From contig JAUIBL010000001.1 in the NCBI GenBank assembly GCA_030428355.1, positions 124,001-188,000 of the forward strand: 64,000 nt of DNA, written 5' to 3'. Positions 8,350-16,593 of this stretch are shown piece by piece; position 1 is the stretch's first letter, and each line of letters starts with the position of its first letter. The stretch is from Alphaproteobacteria bacterium. GTDB lineage: Bacteria; Pseudomonadota; Alphaproteobacteria; Rhodobacterales; Rhodobacteraceae. The notes beneath the pieces were generated by a model. It had not been told where the DNA came from, did no database searches, and saw only the letters and a list, made by a program, of their open reading frames with translations. The position numbers and the translations under genes are program-made.

Positions 8350-9399
8350 TCATGCCGCGTTCAGCAGCGAAACAAAGCGGTCGATCTCCGGTTCGGGCAA
8401 GGACCAGTCGCACACCAGCCGCCCGGTCAGCACCCCGTCCGCAGGCCCTTCGCCCAAAGCACCCCCAGACAGATGATACCGCGCCCCGCCCGCCTGCAGG
8501 GTCTGGTGCAGGGCACGCGGCGCGCGGAAGAAGATCATGTTCGCCGTGACATCATTCACGATCTCGACCTCGTTGCGCTTGCGCAGCCCGTCCAGCAGAT
8601 GCGCCGTCTTGGCATTGGCCTGTATCGCGAGGTCCTTCCAGAGGTCATCGCGCAGATAGGCCGCCATCTGCGCCGACAGGTACCGGTGCTTGGAGAAAAG
8701 ATGCCCGCCCCGTTTGCGGCGCAGCTCGAACTCCCAGGCCTTGGACGGGTCGAAAAACACCACCGCCTCGACCCCCATCAGCCCGTTCTTGGTGCCACCA
8801 AACACGGCAACATCCACACCCAGCTTCCAGGTCATCTCGGCCGGGGTACAGCCCAGCGCCACCGCCGCATTGGCAAAGCGCGCGCCATCAAGATGCACCG
8901 GCAGGCCATAGGACTTGGCCACGTCGCAGAGCGCCTGCAACTCTGACAGGCTGTAGACATTGCCCATCTCGGTCACCTGCGTGATCGACACCGCGCCCCG
9001 GCGCGGGCCGTGCACACCGCGATTGCCCTGACTTTCGATGGCACGGGTCAGCGCGTCGGGGGTCATCCGGTCCGACCCCGGCACCAGCGTCAGCTTTGCA
9101 CCAGCCGTGTAGAATTCGGGCGCGTTGCACTCGTCCTCTTCGATATGCGCGACGGGCGAACAGAACACCGTGTCGAACGGCTCGACCAGCGTCGCCAGCG
9201 CCAGCGCATTGGCCGCGGTGCCGGTGGCCGCAAGGTACACCGCCGCTTCGGGCGCTTCGAAGAGATCACGGATGCGCTGGCGCACCTCGTCCATCATCGG
9301 ATCGGCACCGTACCCCATCATGTGGCCCTGATTGGCCTCGGCCAGAACATCCAGAACGGCCTGCGGCACGGGTCCGCTGTTGTCGGAGGCAAAAAACAT
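8350..9399 (-). CDS. ltaE: Low-specificity L-threonine aldolase
   Basis: This 349-residue PLP enzyme cleaves L-threonine or allo-threonine to glycine and acetaldehyde. Fold-type I motifs are visible: FASDNSGPV at the N-terminus, AATGTAANALAL for phosphate binding, HIEEDECNAPEF, VHLDGARFANA with the PLP-ring Asp, and FGGTKNG containing the Schiff-base lysine. The ATG at 9399 shares one base with the stop of the upstream YcgN gene, so the two are translationally coupled. A 360-codon version starting upstream would duplicate the neighbour's coding sequence. Length agrees with the family. Confidence 0.93.
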   Translation of the reverse strand: MFFASDNSGPVPQAVLDVLAEANQGHMMGYGADPMMDEVRQRIRDLFEAPEAAVYLAATGTAANALALATLVEPFDTVFCSPVAHIEEDECNAPEFYTAGAKLTLVPGSDRMTPDALTRAIESQGNRGVHGPRRGAVSITQVTEMGNVYSLSELQALCDVAKSYGLPVHLDGARFANAAVALGCTPAEMTWKLGVDVAVFGGTKNGLMGVEAVVFFDPSKAWEFELRRKRGGHLFSKHRYLSAQMAAYLRDDLWKDLAIQANAKTAHLLDGLRKRNEVEIVNDVTANMIFFRAPRALHQTLQAGGARYHLSGGALGEGPADGVLTGRLVCDWSLPEPEIDRFVSLLNAA

Positions 9400-9872
9400 C
9401 AGATCGGCTCCTCGATGATGTGGTCTTCCCAATCGTCTTCGTCGACTTCGAATTCGGCCACGGTGCGATTTCGCATCGAAACCCCGGCTTCATGCACCGT
9501 CTCGGGCGTGCCCGAGATCAGCGGATGCCAATCGTAAAGCGGCTTGCCCTCCCAGAGCAGCCGATAGGCGCAGGTCTTGGGCATCCAGTAGGCATGATCG
9601 TCGATATTCGATGGCTTCAGAACGATACATTCCGGCACGAACTGGTGACGGATCTCGTATTGCGCACAGCGGCAGGTGGTGTCGTCGAAGAGGCGACACG
9701 CCACACAGGTCAGCTCCACATGGCCGGTGTCTTCGTCCTCGAGCTTGTTGAGGCAGCACTTGCCACACCCGTCGCACAGGGCTTCCCATTCCTGCGGGTT
9801 GAGGTCGGTCAGCGCCTTGCGTTCCCAGAACCGGGGTGCAAGGCCTGTGCGATCAATCGGGTCGGTGCTCAT
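9399..9872 (-). CDS. YcgN family (UPF0260) cysteine cluster protein
   Basis: This 157-residue protein has the family's cysteine pattern: CDGCGKCCLNKLED, then CVACRLFDDTTCRCAQYEIR, and a C in MPKTCAYRLLWEGKPL. These eight or so cysteines suggest a metal or iron-sulfur site, although the family has no established reaction. The closing PLYDWHPLISG segment is also conserved in these proteins. The gene overlaps ribF upstream by four bases (ATGA) and ltaE downstream by one base, placing it inside a ribF-ycgN-ltaE operon. The acidic tail ends EEPI. Confidence 0.9.
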   Translation of the reverse strand: MSTDPIDRTGLAPRFWERKALTDLNPQEWEALCDGCGKCCLNKLEDEDTGHVELTCVACRLFDDTTCRCAQYEIRHQFVPECIVLKPSNIDDHAYWMPKTCAYRLLWEGKPLYDWHPLISGTPETVHEAGVSMRNRTVAEFEVDEDDWEDHIIEEPI

Positions 9873-10801
9873 AGCGCGGTCAGGATCGCGCGCGCCTGGG
9901 CGCAGTCGGCATCCATCTGCGTGATCAGCGCCTCAAGGCTGTCGAACTTCAATTCGGGTCGCAGGTAGTCGATGAGTGCCACCGAGACAGTGGCCCCATA
10001 CAGATCGCCAGTGAAGTCAAACAGGAAGGTTTCAAGATTGGCGCGGTTTTCGCCGAACATCGGCCGCACCCCGATCGAGGACGCGCCGTGATACGAACCC
10101 GCATGTGGCCCGTCGAGCACATCGACCAAGACGGCATAGACACCGAATTTCGGCGGATGCAGCCCGTCGATCGACATGTTGGCGGTGGGATAGCCCAATT
10201 CGCGCCCGCGCTGTTCGCCGCCGATCACCTCGCCTTCGATGCGGTGCCAATGGCCCAGCATGTCGGCGGCCAGACGCGGATTGCCGTCAGAGAGGGCCGT
10301 GCGGATGGCGGTGGAGGACACGGCACCGGCCTCGGCGGTGACAAGCTCTGCCACCGTGACGCCAAACCCCATCCGGGCACCGAAGCGGCGAAGATCGTCG
10401 ACAGTGCCTTTGCGGCCCTTGCCGAAACAGAAATCCGCCCCGACCACGACATGACGCAGTCCGAGGCCCTCGGAAATCACGTTCGCAGCGAAACCTTCGG
10501 GCGTCAGGGCGGCCAACTGGCTGTTGAAGTTGAGTTCATAGAGAATCTCGACCCCCAGCTTGCGCAGGCGCGTCGCGCGCGCGGTGGCGTTCATCAGTCG
10601 GAAGGGCGGGGCATCGGGGGCGAAGTATTCGCGCGGATGCGGCTCGAACGTGAGGACGCCCAAAGGCGCTGCGGGCATCGCGTCGCGGGCAAGCTGGATC
10701 ACGGCCTGATGGCCGGAATGCACGCCGTCGAAATTGCCGATGGCGACGGTTGCGCCCTTGTCGGCCTCGGCAATGAATTGATAATCCCGCACGATCTTCA
10801 T
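9869..10801 (-). CDS. ribF: Bifunctional riboflavin kinase / FAD synthetase RibF
   Basis: This 310-residue enzyme phosphorylates riboflavin to FMN and adenylates FMN to FAD. The N-terminal nucleotidyltransferase domain shows AIGNFDGVHSGHQAVI with the HxGH-type motif, FEPHPREYFAPD, and a VVGADFCFGKGRKG motif. The C-terminal kinase domain shows GEVIGGEQRGRELGYPTANM and FGVYAVLVD. The ATG at 10801 begins the recognised sequence; the frame extends 12 codons further without similarity. Its product supplies FAD for flavoenzymes such as the amine oxidase nearby, though no regulatory link is visible. No FMN riboswitch was seen upstream. Confidence 0.95.
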   Translation of the reverse strand: MKIVRDYQFIAEADKGATVAIGNFDGVHSGHQAVIQLARDAMPAAPLGVLTFEPHPREYFAPDAPPFRLMNATARATRLRKLGVEILYELNFNSQLAALTPEGFAANVISEGLGLRHVVVGADFCFGKGRKGTVDDLRRFGARMGFGVTVAELVTAEAGAVSSTAIRTALSDGNPRLAADMLGHWHRIEGEVIGGEQRGRELGYPTANMSIDGLHPPKFGVYAVLVDVLDGPHAGSYHGASSIGVRPMFGENRANLETFLFDFTGDLYGATVSVALIDYLRPELKFDSLEALITQMDADCAQARAILTAL

Positions 10802-10858
10802 GCGCAGAGGACTAGCGGTGGCGCTGGGGGGTTGCAATCCCCGCTGCGGGCTGGCGGG

Positions 10859-10903
10859 GATTTTCCGGTGACGGAAAATCGCGGATGCGTCGACGCATCC
10901 GCG
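10859..10903. repeat. Extragenic palindrome pair (REP-like)
   Basis: Two back-to-back dyads fill the ribF-maoC gap. The first has 9-base arms GATTTTCCG and CGGAAAATC around GTGA (10859-10880). The second is a perfect 24-base palindrome at 10880-10903 centred on GTCGAC. Their centres are 22 bases apart. Such compact paired palindromes are typical of interspersed extragenic repeats; copy number in this genome is not known from the window. Confidence 0.6.
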
Positions 10904-10915
10904 CCCGTGGCAGCG

Positions 10916-11359
10916 TCAGTCGAACTTGCGGGACGGGGCGAGCACCTTGGCTTCGCCGATCAGCACCTTCTTGCCATCGACCGAGCAATGGCAATCCAGC
11001 GTCACGCGCCGCTTGGCGATGTCGATGTCGACCACCTTGACCTCGGCATAGACCACGTCGCCGGGGCGCACGGGGGCGAGAAATTTCAGCGTCTGCCCCA
11101 TATAGACCGTACCATGGCCGGGAAGCTGTTCGCCGATCACCGCCGAGATCAGCCCTGCGGTCAGCATCCCATGCGCGATGCGGCCTTCGAAGATGGTGTC
11201 CTGCGCGTAATCGTCGTCCAGATGCACCGGGTTCCGGTCGGTCGAGATCTGCGCGAACATCTCGATGTCCTGATCGGTCACCTGTTTGCGCAGGTGGCGC
11301 GACATCCCCATTTCGATGTCTTCGATGCAGATCGTTCCGCGTGGCAGGTTGTCCAACAT
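10916..11359 (-). CDS. MaoC family dehydratase, (R)-enoyl-CoA hydratase-like
   Basis: This 147-residue hot-dog fold protein contains the hydratase-2 motif: ISTDRNPVHLDDDYA followed by FEGRIAHGMLTAGLI, with the catalytic Asp and His. It would hydrate trans-2-enoyl-CoA to (R)-3-hydroxyacyl-CoA, the type of reaction that feeds polyhydroxyalkanoate synthesis. The N-terminal MLDNLPRGTICIEDIEMGM is usual for MaoC proteins. The start at 11359 was preferred to one four codons upstream. A striking 12-base inverted repeat lies 23 bases upstream of the start codon and may be its operator. Confidence 0.88.
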   Translation of the reverse strand: MLDNLPRGTICIEDIEMGMSRHLRKQVTDQDIEMFAQISTDRNPVHLDDDYAQDTIFEGRIAHGMLTAGLISAVIGEQLPGHGTVYMGQTLKFLAPVRPGDVVYAEVKVVDIDIAKRRVTLDCHCSVDGKKVLIGEAKVLAPSRKFD

Positions 11360-11381
11360 TTCGCACTCCACTCGCAGGCGA

Positions 11382-11434
11382 CAAAGTAATAAATAGCTAA
11401 GTCAGATGCCCGATTTGGCAACTTTATTACTTTG
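11382..11434. promoter_or_regulatory. Perfect 12-base inverted repeat upstream of maoC gene
   Basis: The arms CAAAGTAATAAA (11382-11393) and TTTATTACTTTG (11423-11434) are perfect reverse complements separated by 29 bases. The arms are AT-rich in an otherwise GC-rich region and lie just upstream of the MaoC start at 11359 (minus strand), within the 104-base gap to the next gene. This suggests a two-site operator or promoter element; a stem-loop with a 29-base loop is less likely. Confidence 0.5.
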
Positions 11435-11463
11435 CAGCCGCAGAAAAGCAAGCAAAATCTGCG

Positions 11464-12336
11464 TCATCGGAGTTGCCCAATGGTATAGGTCGGAGACGCG
11501 TTTTCTTTTGCAAGATAGGCGCTTAGCGCATCCGGATCGGGTTGGTGCGACGTTTTTGTCTCGGCTGCGGCAAGACCTCCGGAAATGAAAAGGGAATCGA
11601 TGTCCTCGCCCATCGCGCCGTCGATGTCGGTGTGGACGCCATCTCCGATGGCCAGAATACGGGTCGGGTCGACGTCCAGCCCAAGGGCGGCGATGCGGCG
11701 GCGGGCAAGGTCATAGATCGGCGGATGGGGCTTGCCGAAGTAGAGGCTTTCGCCTCCCATCTCGGTATAGAGCGCGGCCAACGCGCCCGCGCACCATTCG
11801 CGCGTGTCGCCGCGATCCACTACGAGGTCCGGATTGGCGCAGAGCAGTTTCAGGCCCTTTTGCTTGGCGTAAAGGAACTGCGGACGGTTGACCGCCGGAT
11901 CGGCATGGGGGTCGAACGGGCCGCAGCAGACGATGCCGTCTGCGTCTTCCAGCTCGACGCGCTGAATGTTCACCGGGTCCTTGATCAATTCCATCGGGTC
12001 GAAGAAGGTCTCGTCAAAGGGCTGCCCCATGAACCAGACCTTTTCCCCCACCGCGCCACGGAACATCGCGGCGCGGGCGCTGTCGCCGCTGGTGGCGATG
12101 CTGTCATAGCAGTCCTCGGGTACGTTCAGACGCATAAGCTGTTTGGCCACCTCGTGCCGCGACCGGGGCGCATTGGTCAGCAGAACCACCGTGCCGCCGC
12201 CCTGCTTGAAGCCGCGCAATGCCGCGACCGCCTCTTCATGGGCGGTGACTCCATTGTGCACGCAACCCCAGAGATCGACGAGCAAAACGTCGTAGCGGTT
12301 GGCGATGTCGGCGAGGGACGAGATGATCTGGGTCAT
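11464..12336 (-). CDS. TIGR01459-type HAD family hydrolase
   Basis: This 290-residue protein belongs to the NagD-like branch of HAD phosphatases. Motif I is LLVDLWGCVHNG, motif II is LLTNAPRSR, the motif III lysine is in YFGKPHPPIYDLA, and motif IV is ILAIGDGVHTDIDGA. The cap region between motifs II and III holds CCGPFDPHADP. These residues support phosphatase activity with an aspartyl-phosphate intermediate, but the substrate is unknown. The ATG at 12336 begins MTQIISSLADIA. In other alphaproteobacteria this family often lies near ribF, as it does here. Confidence 0.9.
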   Translation of the reverse strand: MTQIISSLADIANRYDVLLVDLWGCVHNGVTAHEEAVAALRGFKQGGGTVVLLTNAPRSRHEVAKQLMRLNVPEDCYDSIATSGDSARAAMFRGAVGEKVWFMGQPFDETFFDPMELIKDPVNIQRVELEDADGIVCCGPFDPHADPAVNRPQFLYAKQKGLKLLCANPDLVVDRGDTREWCAGALAALYTEMGGESLYFGKPHPPIYDLARRRIAALGLDVDPTRILAIGDGVHTDIDGAMGEDIDSLFISGGLAAAETKTSHQPDPDALSAYLAKENASPTYTIGQLR

Positions 12337-12415
12337 GAAGGCACCTGATTGACGCGGGTTGCGCCACATATCGCCCGAACCGGGAACGATTGCCAGCCGA
12401 GGCGGGCAAACTTCA

Positions 12416-12745
12416 TCACTGAGATGCGAAGACAGCTTTCAGGTTCACGAGGTCGGCTTGGTGGGCGAACGCGAAACCGAGGATCACCCATAGAAACGGG
12501 ATCAGGTTGAGAAATGTCCGGAACGGTTGCTTGCGTGTCTTGTGCCGGAACCGGCGCTGCGCCGCTTTTGCGCCGAACCAGCCGCCAAGAAAGGCGAGCG
12601 TGAGCAGGTTGGCTTCGGAAATACGCCAAGCGCCCCGGATGGAGCGTTCTTTATCAAGGTAGAACATCCAAAAGGCGACGCCGTTGACGAATGCGAAGAC
12701 GCCGCCTGTTAGAAGAAGCCCGGTGGTGAGTGGTGTGACCGTCAC
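12416..12745 (-). CDS. DUF1294 small membrane protein
   Basis: This 109-residue protein has three or four hydrophobic segments and the DUF1294 signature: FYLDKERSIRGAWRISEANL, then LAFLGGWFGAKAAQ and FRHKTRKQPFRT. The function of this family is unknown. The start is GTG (12745). It lies between the HAD gene and the pyrophosphatase gene on the same strand, 11 bases after the latter ends on the coding strand, so it is probably cotranscribed with it. Confidence 0.88.
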   Translation of the reverse strand: MTVTPLTTGLLLTGGVFAFVNGVAFWMFYLDKERSIRGAWRISEANLLTLAFLGGWFGAKAAQRRFRHKTRKQPFRTFLNLIPFLWVILGFAFAHQADLVNLKAVFASQ

Positions 12746-12756
12746 TCAGAGTGGGA

Positions 12757-13677
12757 TCAGAGTTTCAGATTCGGGATGATCTGCTTTTTCCGGCTGACGA
12801 CGCCGGGCAGGACCACGGTGTCACCCGACACGGTTGCGCCAAAGCTCTTTTCGGCCAGGGTTTTTACCAGATCGTTCGGCACCAAAAGGGTCGATTCCTC
12901 GTTCAGGATGTCGACGACGAAGAGGATCACCTGATCGACGCCGTCTTCCTTGGCGACATCGACCATCGACGCCATCAGGCTTTCCTTGCGGTCGAGCACG
13001 ATTTTCGGCGAGGTGGTTTCCAGAACCGACACGCGGAACTTGGTGCCCTCGACCGGGTATTCCTTGCTGTCCATGCGCAGGAGTTCGGCGTCCGAGAAAG
13101 CCGACACATCGGATTTCGCAGCGAACATTTCGGCGGCGAAGTCGGGGATCGACACGCCAAGATCGTCGGCCAGCGCATGGGCGATTGCCTTGTCTTCCTG
13201 CGTGGTCGTCGGCGAGCGGAATTCCAGCGTGTCGCTGAGGATGCAGGAGAGCATCGCACCCTTGATGCCGCGCGGGGCCTGGGCGAGATCGTCACCGATC
13301 ATCTTCCACATGATGGTGGCGGTGCAGGCGACGGGTTCGATGCGGATGTCGATCGGGCCCTTGGTTTCCAGACCACCGACCAGCTTGTGGTGGTCGATGA
13401 TCGCGCGGATGTCGGCGCTGTTGATCGCGTCGGGCAGCTCGGCCGGGTTGTTGGTGTCGACGATGACGACGGGCTGGTCGGCCTCGACGGTCGAGATGAT
13501 CTCGGGCTTGTCGAGTTTCCAGTGGTCGAGTACGAAGGCGGCTTCGGTGTTGGGCTCGCCCAGCAGGACGGGCTTGGCGGCCTCGCCCTTGATCTGGTTG
13601 AGGTACCACGCCCAGATGATCGGGCTGCCGGTGCTGTCGGTGTCGGGGGACTTATGTCCGAAAACGAGGGTTGTCAT
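12757..13677 (-). CDS. ppaC: Manganese-dependent inorganic pyrophosphatase (family II)
   Basis: This 306-residue enzyme hydrolyses pyrophosphate to two phosphates in the cytoplasm. Family II motifs are clear: FGHKSPDTDS at the N-terminus, VDTNNP, IDHHK (the DHH motif that binds Mn), and the C-terminal SRKKQIIP motif that binds substrate. The length matches the Bacillus-type enzyme, and no CBS insertion is present. The ATG at 13677 was preferred to an upstream extension of nine codons. Family II pyrophosphatase in place of the soluble family I enzyme is common in this lineage. Confidence 0.95.
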   Translation of the reverse strand: MTTLVFGHKSPDTDSTGSPIIWAWYLNQIKGEAAKPVLLGEPNTEAAFVLDHWKLDKPEIISTVEADQPVVIVDTNNPAELPDAINSADIRAIIDHHKLVGGLETKGPIDIRIEPVACTATIMWKMIGDDLAQAPRGIKGAMLSCILSDTLEFRSPTTTQEDKAIAHALADDLGVSIPDFAAEMFAAKSDVSAFSDAELLRMDSKEYPVEGTKFRVSVLETTSPKIVLDRKESLMASMVDVAKEDGVDQVILFVVDILNEESTLLVPNDLVKTLAEKSFGATVSGDTVVLPGVVSRKKQIIPNLKL

Positions 13678-13794
13678 GCGGGGCCTCTGCTCTGCCAAAG
13701 TCAAATCGCGCGCCTTATAGGGCGCGCGACTGGGCTTGTCACCTGTGGCAGTTTGCGCTTGCGGTGCTGACTGCGCCCGCGCTCCGGCCTGCGC

Positions 13795-15417
13795 TCAGTT
13801 CGAGACCTGTTCGCGCAGGATGGACGCGGTGAGCGAGATCAGCAGGTAGATGCCCGAGAAGACGAGGAAGGTCAGCAGCGTGTTCTCGAAGGCGCGGGGG
13901 TAGCTCGGGTCCTGGGCGGGCAGGGGATAGACCGAGGTGGTCAGGTACCGCGCCTGACTGTCGGCGTCGCGCCGCGCCTGGTCGAGCCGTTCGAGGGCGG
14001 CGGCCAGCATCATGTCGCGGGTGGCGAGATCGGCCTCGGCCAGCTGGATCTGCACCGCGGTTTCCGCCAGCGACCCGGCCCCTTCGCTTTGCGCGGTCAT
14101 CTCGGTGGTGATCTCGGCCTTGAGCGCCTCAAGGCGGCGGATGTCGGCCTCGACCCCTTCGACGCGGCTGCGGTTGGGGCGGGCATTGTCGAGCAGCGCC
14201 TGCAATTGCAGGGTCTTTTCCTGGATTTCCGTCTCGACGGTTTCGATCCGGGCCTGCAGCGCCCCGATGCGCGCCCTCGGGTCGAGAACCGCGCTCTCCT
14301 GTTGCATGCGCACCAGCTTTTCCTGTGCGGCGCGGCGGGCCTCTTCGGCCTCGGCCAGACCCAGCTCGGCATCCTTGACCGCGTTCTCGCGCTTGCGCGC
14401 CGACAGGTTGTCGACCCGCTCCTCGGCATAGCCGATCAGCGCGGTGGAGAAATCGGCGGCGACCTGCGGATCGGCGGCGGCCACCTCCATGCGGATCACG
14501 CCCTCGGTCGGGTCATAGCCGATCTGGACGTATTTCTTGTAGAGCTTGTACATGTCCTCGGCGGTGGCGTCTGCCTCGAGCCGGTGCAGCGGATCGATCG
14601 CGGGCTGCGCGAAATGGGCGTGAAAGCCCTCGTCCTCGTTCAGGCGCAGCATGGCGTCCTTGGAGGTGAGATAGCTCTGCACCGCGATGGCGTCCTGGTT
14701 GGTGGCGAATTGCGTGCCCGAGAAGAGCCCGCCGATGCCGCTGCCACCGGATTCCGCCTTGAGGATGAGGAACTCCGATTTCGAGGCATACATCGGCGTG
14801 GCGAGGGTGAAGAAATACCAGCCGGCGACAAGGGTGGGCAGGAGCACGAAGGCGGCCAGACGGGCAAAGAGCATCCGCATCCGACGCCGCCGGCGGCGGG
14901 CCATGTCCTTCTGGATCGCCATGATCTCCTGCTGACGCCGCTCCGCCGGGCTGCGATTGTCGGTCGCGGGGAGGTTTCGGCTGTCGTCGGCCACGGCTTG
15001 CGGCAGTTGCGGCTGTTTGGCCAGCGGCTGACCGGGAGAGGGTGCCTTGGGCTTGGCTTGCGCCGCAGCACGTTCGGGAAGCATCAGGTCGAGCGCGTTT
15101 TCGCGCTGGAAGGGGTCGATGCCCTTGAGCCGCAGCAGATACACCGCTTCGTAATCGGTGTTCGGTTCAAGCCCGTGTTTCTGCGCGATCCGTCGCGCCA
15201 TGCGCAATTGGCGTGCCGTCAGTCCTTCGTTGCGGATCGCCGTCAGCGCCTGTTCGACGCCCCCATCGGCGGGGCGTTTGACGCGCGGGCTGGCCGTCTG
15301 GGCTGCAGGTGCGGCCGCGGCTGCCGCCGGGTGCCCGGCGGCCGCCATCTGCGCCGGTGCGATGCCGTGTTCGCTGCGACGGATGCGAAAGCGTTTAGCT
15401 GTGGGTTTCATAGTCAT
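13795..15417 (-). CDS. Capsule polysaccharide export inner-membrane protein, KpsE-like, with long N-terminal extension
   Basis: This 540-residue protein has the polysaccharide co-polymerase layout: TM1 at about 182-203 preceded by a run of arginines, a periplasmic region with a long coiled coil (about 330-500), and TM2 near the C-terminus (TLLTFLVFSGIYLLIS). KpsE-like proteins are usually about 370-400 residues. The extra part is residues 1-175: a Pro/Ala-rich stretch and a small helical domain around VEQALTAIRNEGLTARQLR to LRLKGIDPF. It overlaps the KpsT-like ATPase gene by about 23 bases and is cotranscribed downstream of it. It should span the periplasm in ABC-driven capsule export. No permease gene is adjacent. 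Confidence 0.82.
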   Translation of the reverse strand: MTMKPTAKRFRIRRSEHGIAPAQMAAAGHPAAAAAAPAAQTASPRVKRPADGGVEQALTAIRNEGLTARQLRMARRIAQKHGLEPNTDYEAVYLLRLKGIDPFQRENALDLMLPERAAAQAKPKAPSPGQPLAKQPQLPQAVADDSRNLPATDNRSPAERRQQEIMAIQKDMARRRRRRMRMLFARLAAFVLLPTLVAGWYFFTLATPMYASKSEFLILKAESGGSGIGGLFSGTQFATNQDAIAVQSYLTSKDAMLRLNEDEGFHAHFAQPAIDPLHRLEADATAEDMYKLYKKYVQIGYDPTEGVIRMEVAAADPQVAADFSTALIGYAEERVDNLSARKRENAVKDAELGLAEAEEARRAAQEKLVRMQQESAVLDPRARIGALQARIETVETEIQEKTLQLQALLDNARPNRSRVEGVEADIRRLEALKAEITTEMTAQSEGAGSLAETAVQIQLAEADLATRDMMLAAALERLDQARRDADSQARYLTTSVYPLPAQDPSYPRAFENTLLTFLVFSGIYLLISLTASILREQVSN

Positions 15418-16054
15418 AGAGCTGTTTCGCTTCTTCCAGGCTGTCGAACATGTGAAGCTGGCCGTCCTTGAGAACGGCCGCCTTGCTGACGAACCGCGCC
15501 AGCGTTTCGGGTTGGTGGGACACCATGATCATGGTGGTGGTGCGCAGCCGCTCGGCCAGGATGTCGCCCGCCTTTCGGTTGAATTCCACATCGGTGTAGG
15601 TCGGCATCCCCTCGTCCACGAGATAGATGTCGAAATCGAGCGCCAGCAGCAGCGCGAAGGTGAACCGCGCCCGCATGCCCGAGGAATAGGTGCCCAGAGG
15701 CTGGTCGAAATATTCGCCCAGATCGCAGAGCCAGCGGCAATAGGCCTCCACGTAATCGGGATCGAGCCCGTAGAGCCTGGCAATGAAGCGCGAGTTCTCC
15801 ATCGCGCTGTGCCGCGTGACGACCCCGCCCATGAAACCAAGCGGAAAGGACACCCGGCAGGTCTTGCGGATCTCGCCCTCATCGGGCTTTTCCAGCCCCG
15901 CCATCATCTTGACCAGCGTCGTCTTGCCGGTGCCGTTCGGGGCCAGTATCCCCAGCGACTGCCCCAGTTCGACACGGAACGACGCCCGGTCCAGGATCAC
16001 CTTCCGGTGCGATCCCGTCCAGAACGATTTGCTCACATTGTCGAATTCAAGCAT
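15395..16054 (-). CDS. Polysaccharide export ABC transporter ATP-binding protein, KpsT-like
   Basis: This 219-residue ATPase has Walker A GILAPNGTGKTT (35-46), the signature region LGTYSSGMRARFTFAL, Walker B FDIYLVDEGMPTYTD and the switch region MIMVSHQPE. The Met-Arg-Ala signature and the short length are typical of KpsT/Wzt-type exporters of capsule or O-antigen rather than importers. It would power export of a surface polysaccharide with a KpsM-type permease, which is not next to it. The gene is first in a two-gene minus-strand unit with the KpsE-like gene. Confidence 0.9.
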   Translation of the reverse strand: MLEFDNVSKSFWTGSHRKVILDRASFRVELGQSLGILAPNGTGKTTLVKMMAGLEKPDEGEIRKTCRVSFPLGFMGGVVTRHSAMENSRFIARLYGLDPDYVEAYCRWLCDLGEYFDQPLGTYSSGMRARFTFALLLALDFDIYLVDEGMPTYTDVEFNRKAGDILAERLRTTTMIMVSHQPETLARFVSKAAVLKDGQLHMFDSLEEAKQLYDYETHS

Positions 16055-16593
16055 CGAGACCCCATTTCAATCCCGCACAGCATTGGCGCAGGTTGGTTTC
16101 CAAAGGGTTTAGAGGTCGAGTTTGACTGGATTGTGGCCAATCCATGCCAAAAGGCGGGTATTGTCGCGGGTCCGATGTCAGACGGGCCGTGCAAGCCGGA
16201 GATCAGATGCCGACGGCAGGACCCATGTTGCTGACCGCGTGACGGTTTGATGAGGGATCTATCCCCAAGATTCGGAGCGGACGACACAAATGGTTCATGA
16301 AGCGTCGCGAATCGCCATCCGCGTTTTTCGCGACTCTGGCTTGGTGGCTTTCAGATCCGAGCGTTTGGGATGAACCGGAGTCGACGTGACGCAAATACCT
16401 GTGTGCAAATGGACTGACTTTCCTTGGTGCGCAGGCGTTTTTCCCGGCGATCTCGTAAAAAACTGCCCAAATGTCCCGCAGGTTGTCGCCGGAGCGCGAA
16501 ACTTGGACGACCGTGTTGCAATGCGGGACGCAACGCGATTTATTTCTCCACGACAAGCGGAACCAATCCGCGGACAACACAGGGAGTTCGTTT
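16055..16593. other. 539-base intergenic region between kpsT-like and potA-like genes
   Basis: This divergent promoter region separates the polysaccharide export pair (minus) from the ABC importer operon (plus). Short open frames here lack ribosome sites and recognisable composition. The only clear element is an AGGGAG ribosome site at about 16581-16586 serving the TTG start at 16594. I see no RNA gene or mobile element. Confidence 0.5.
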
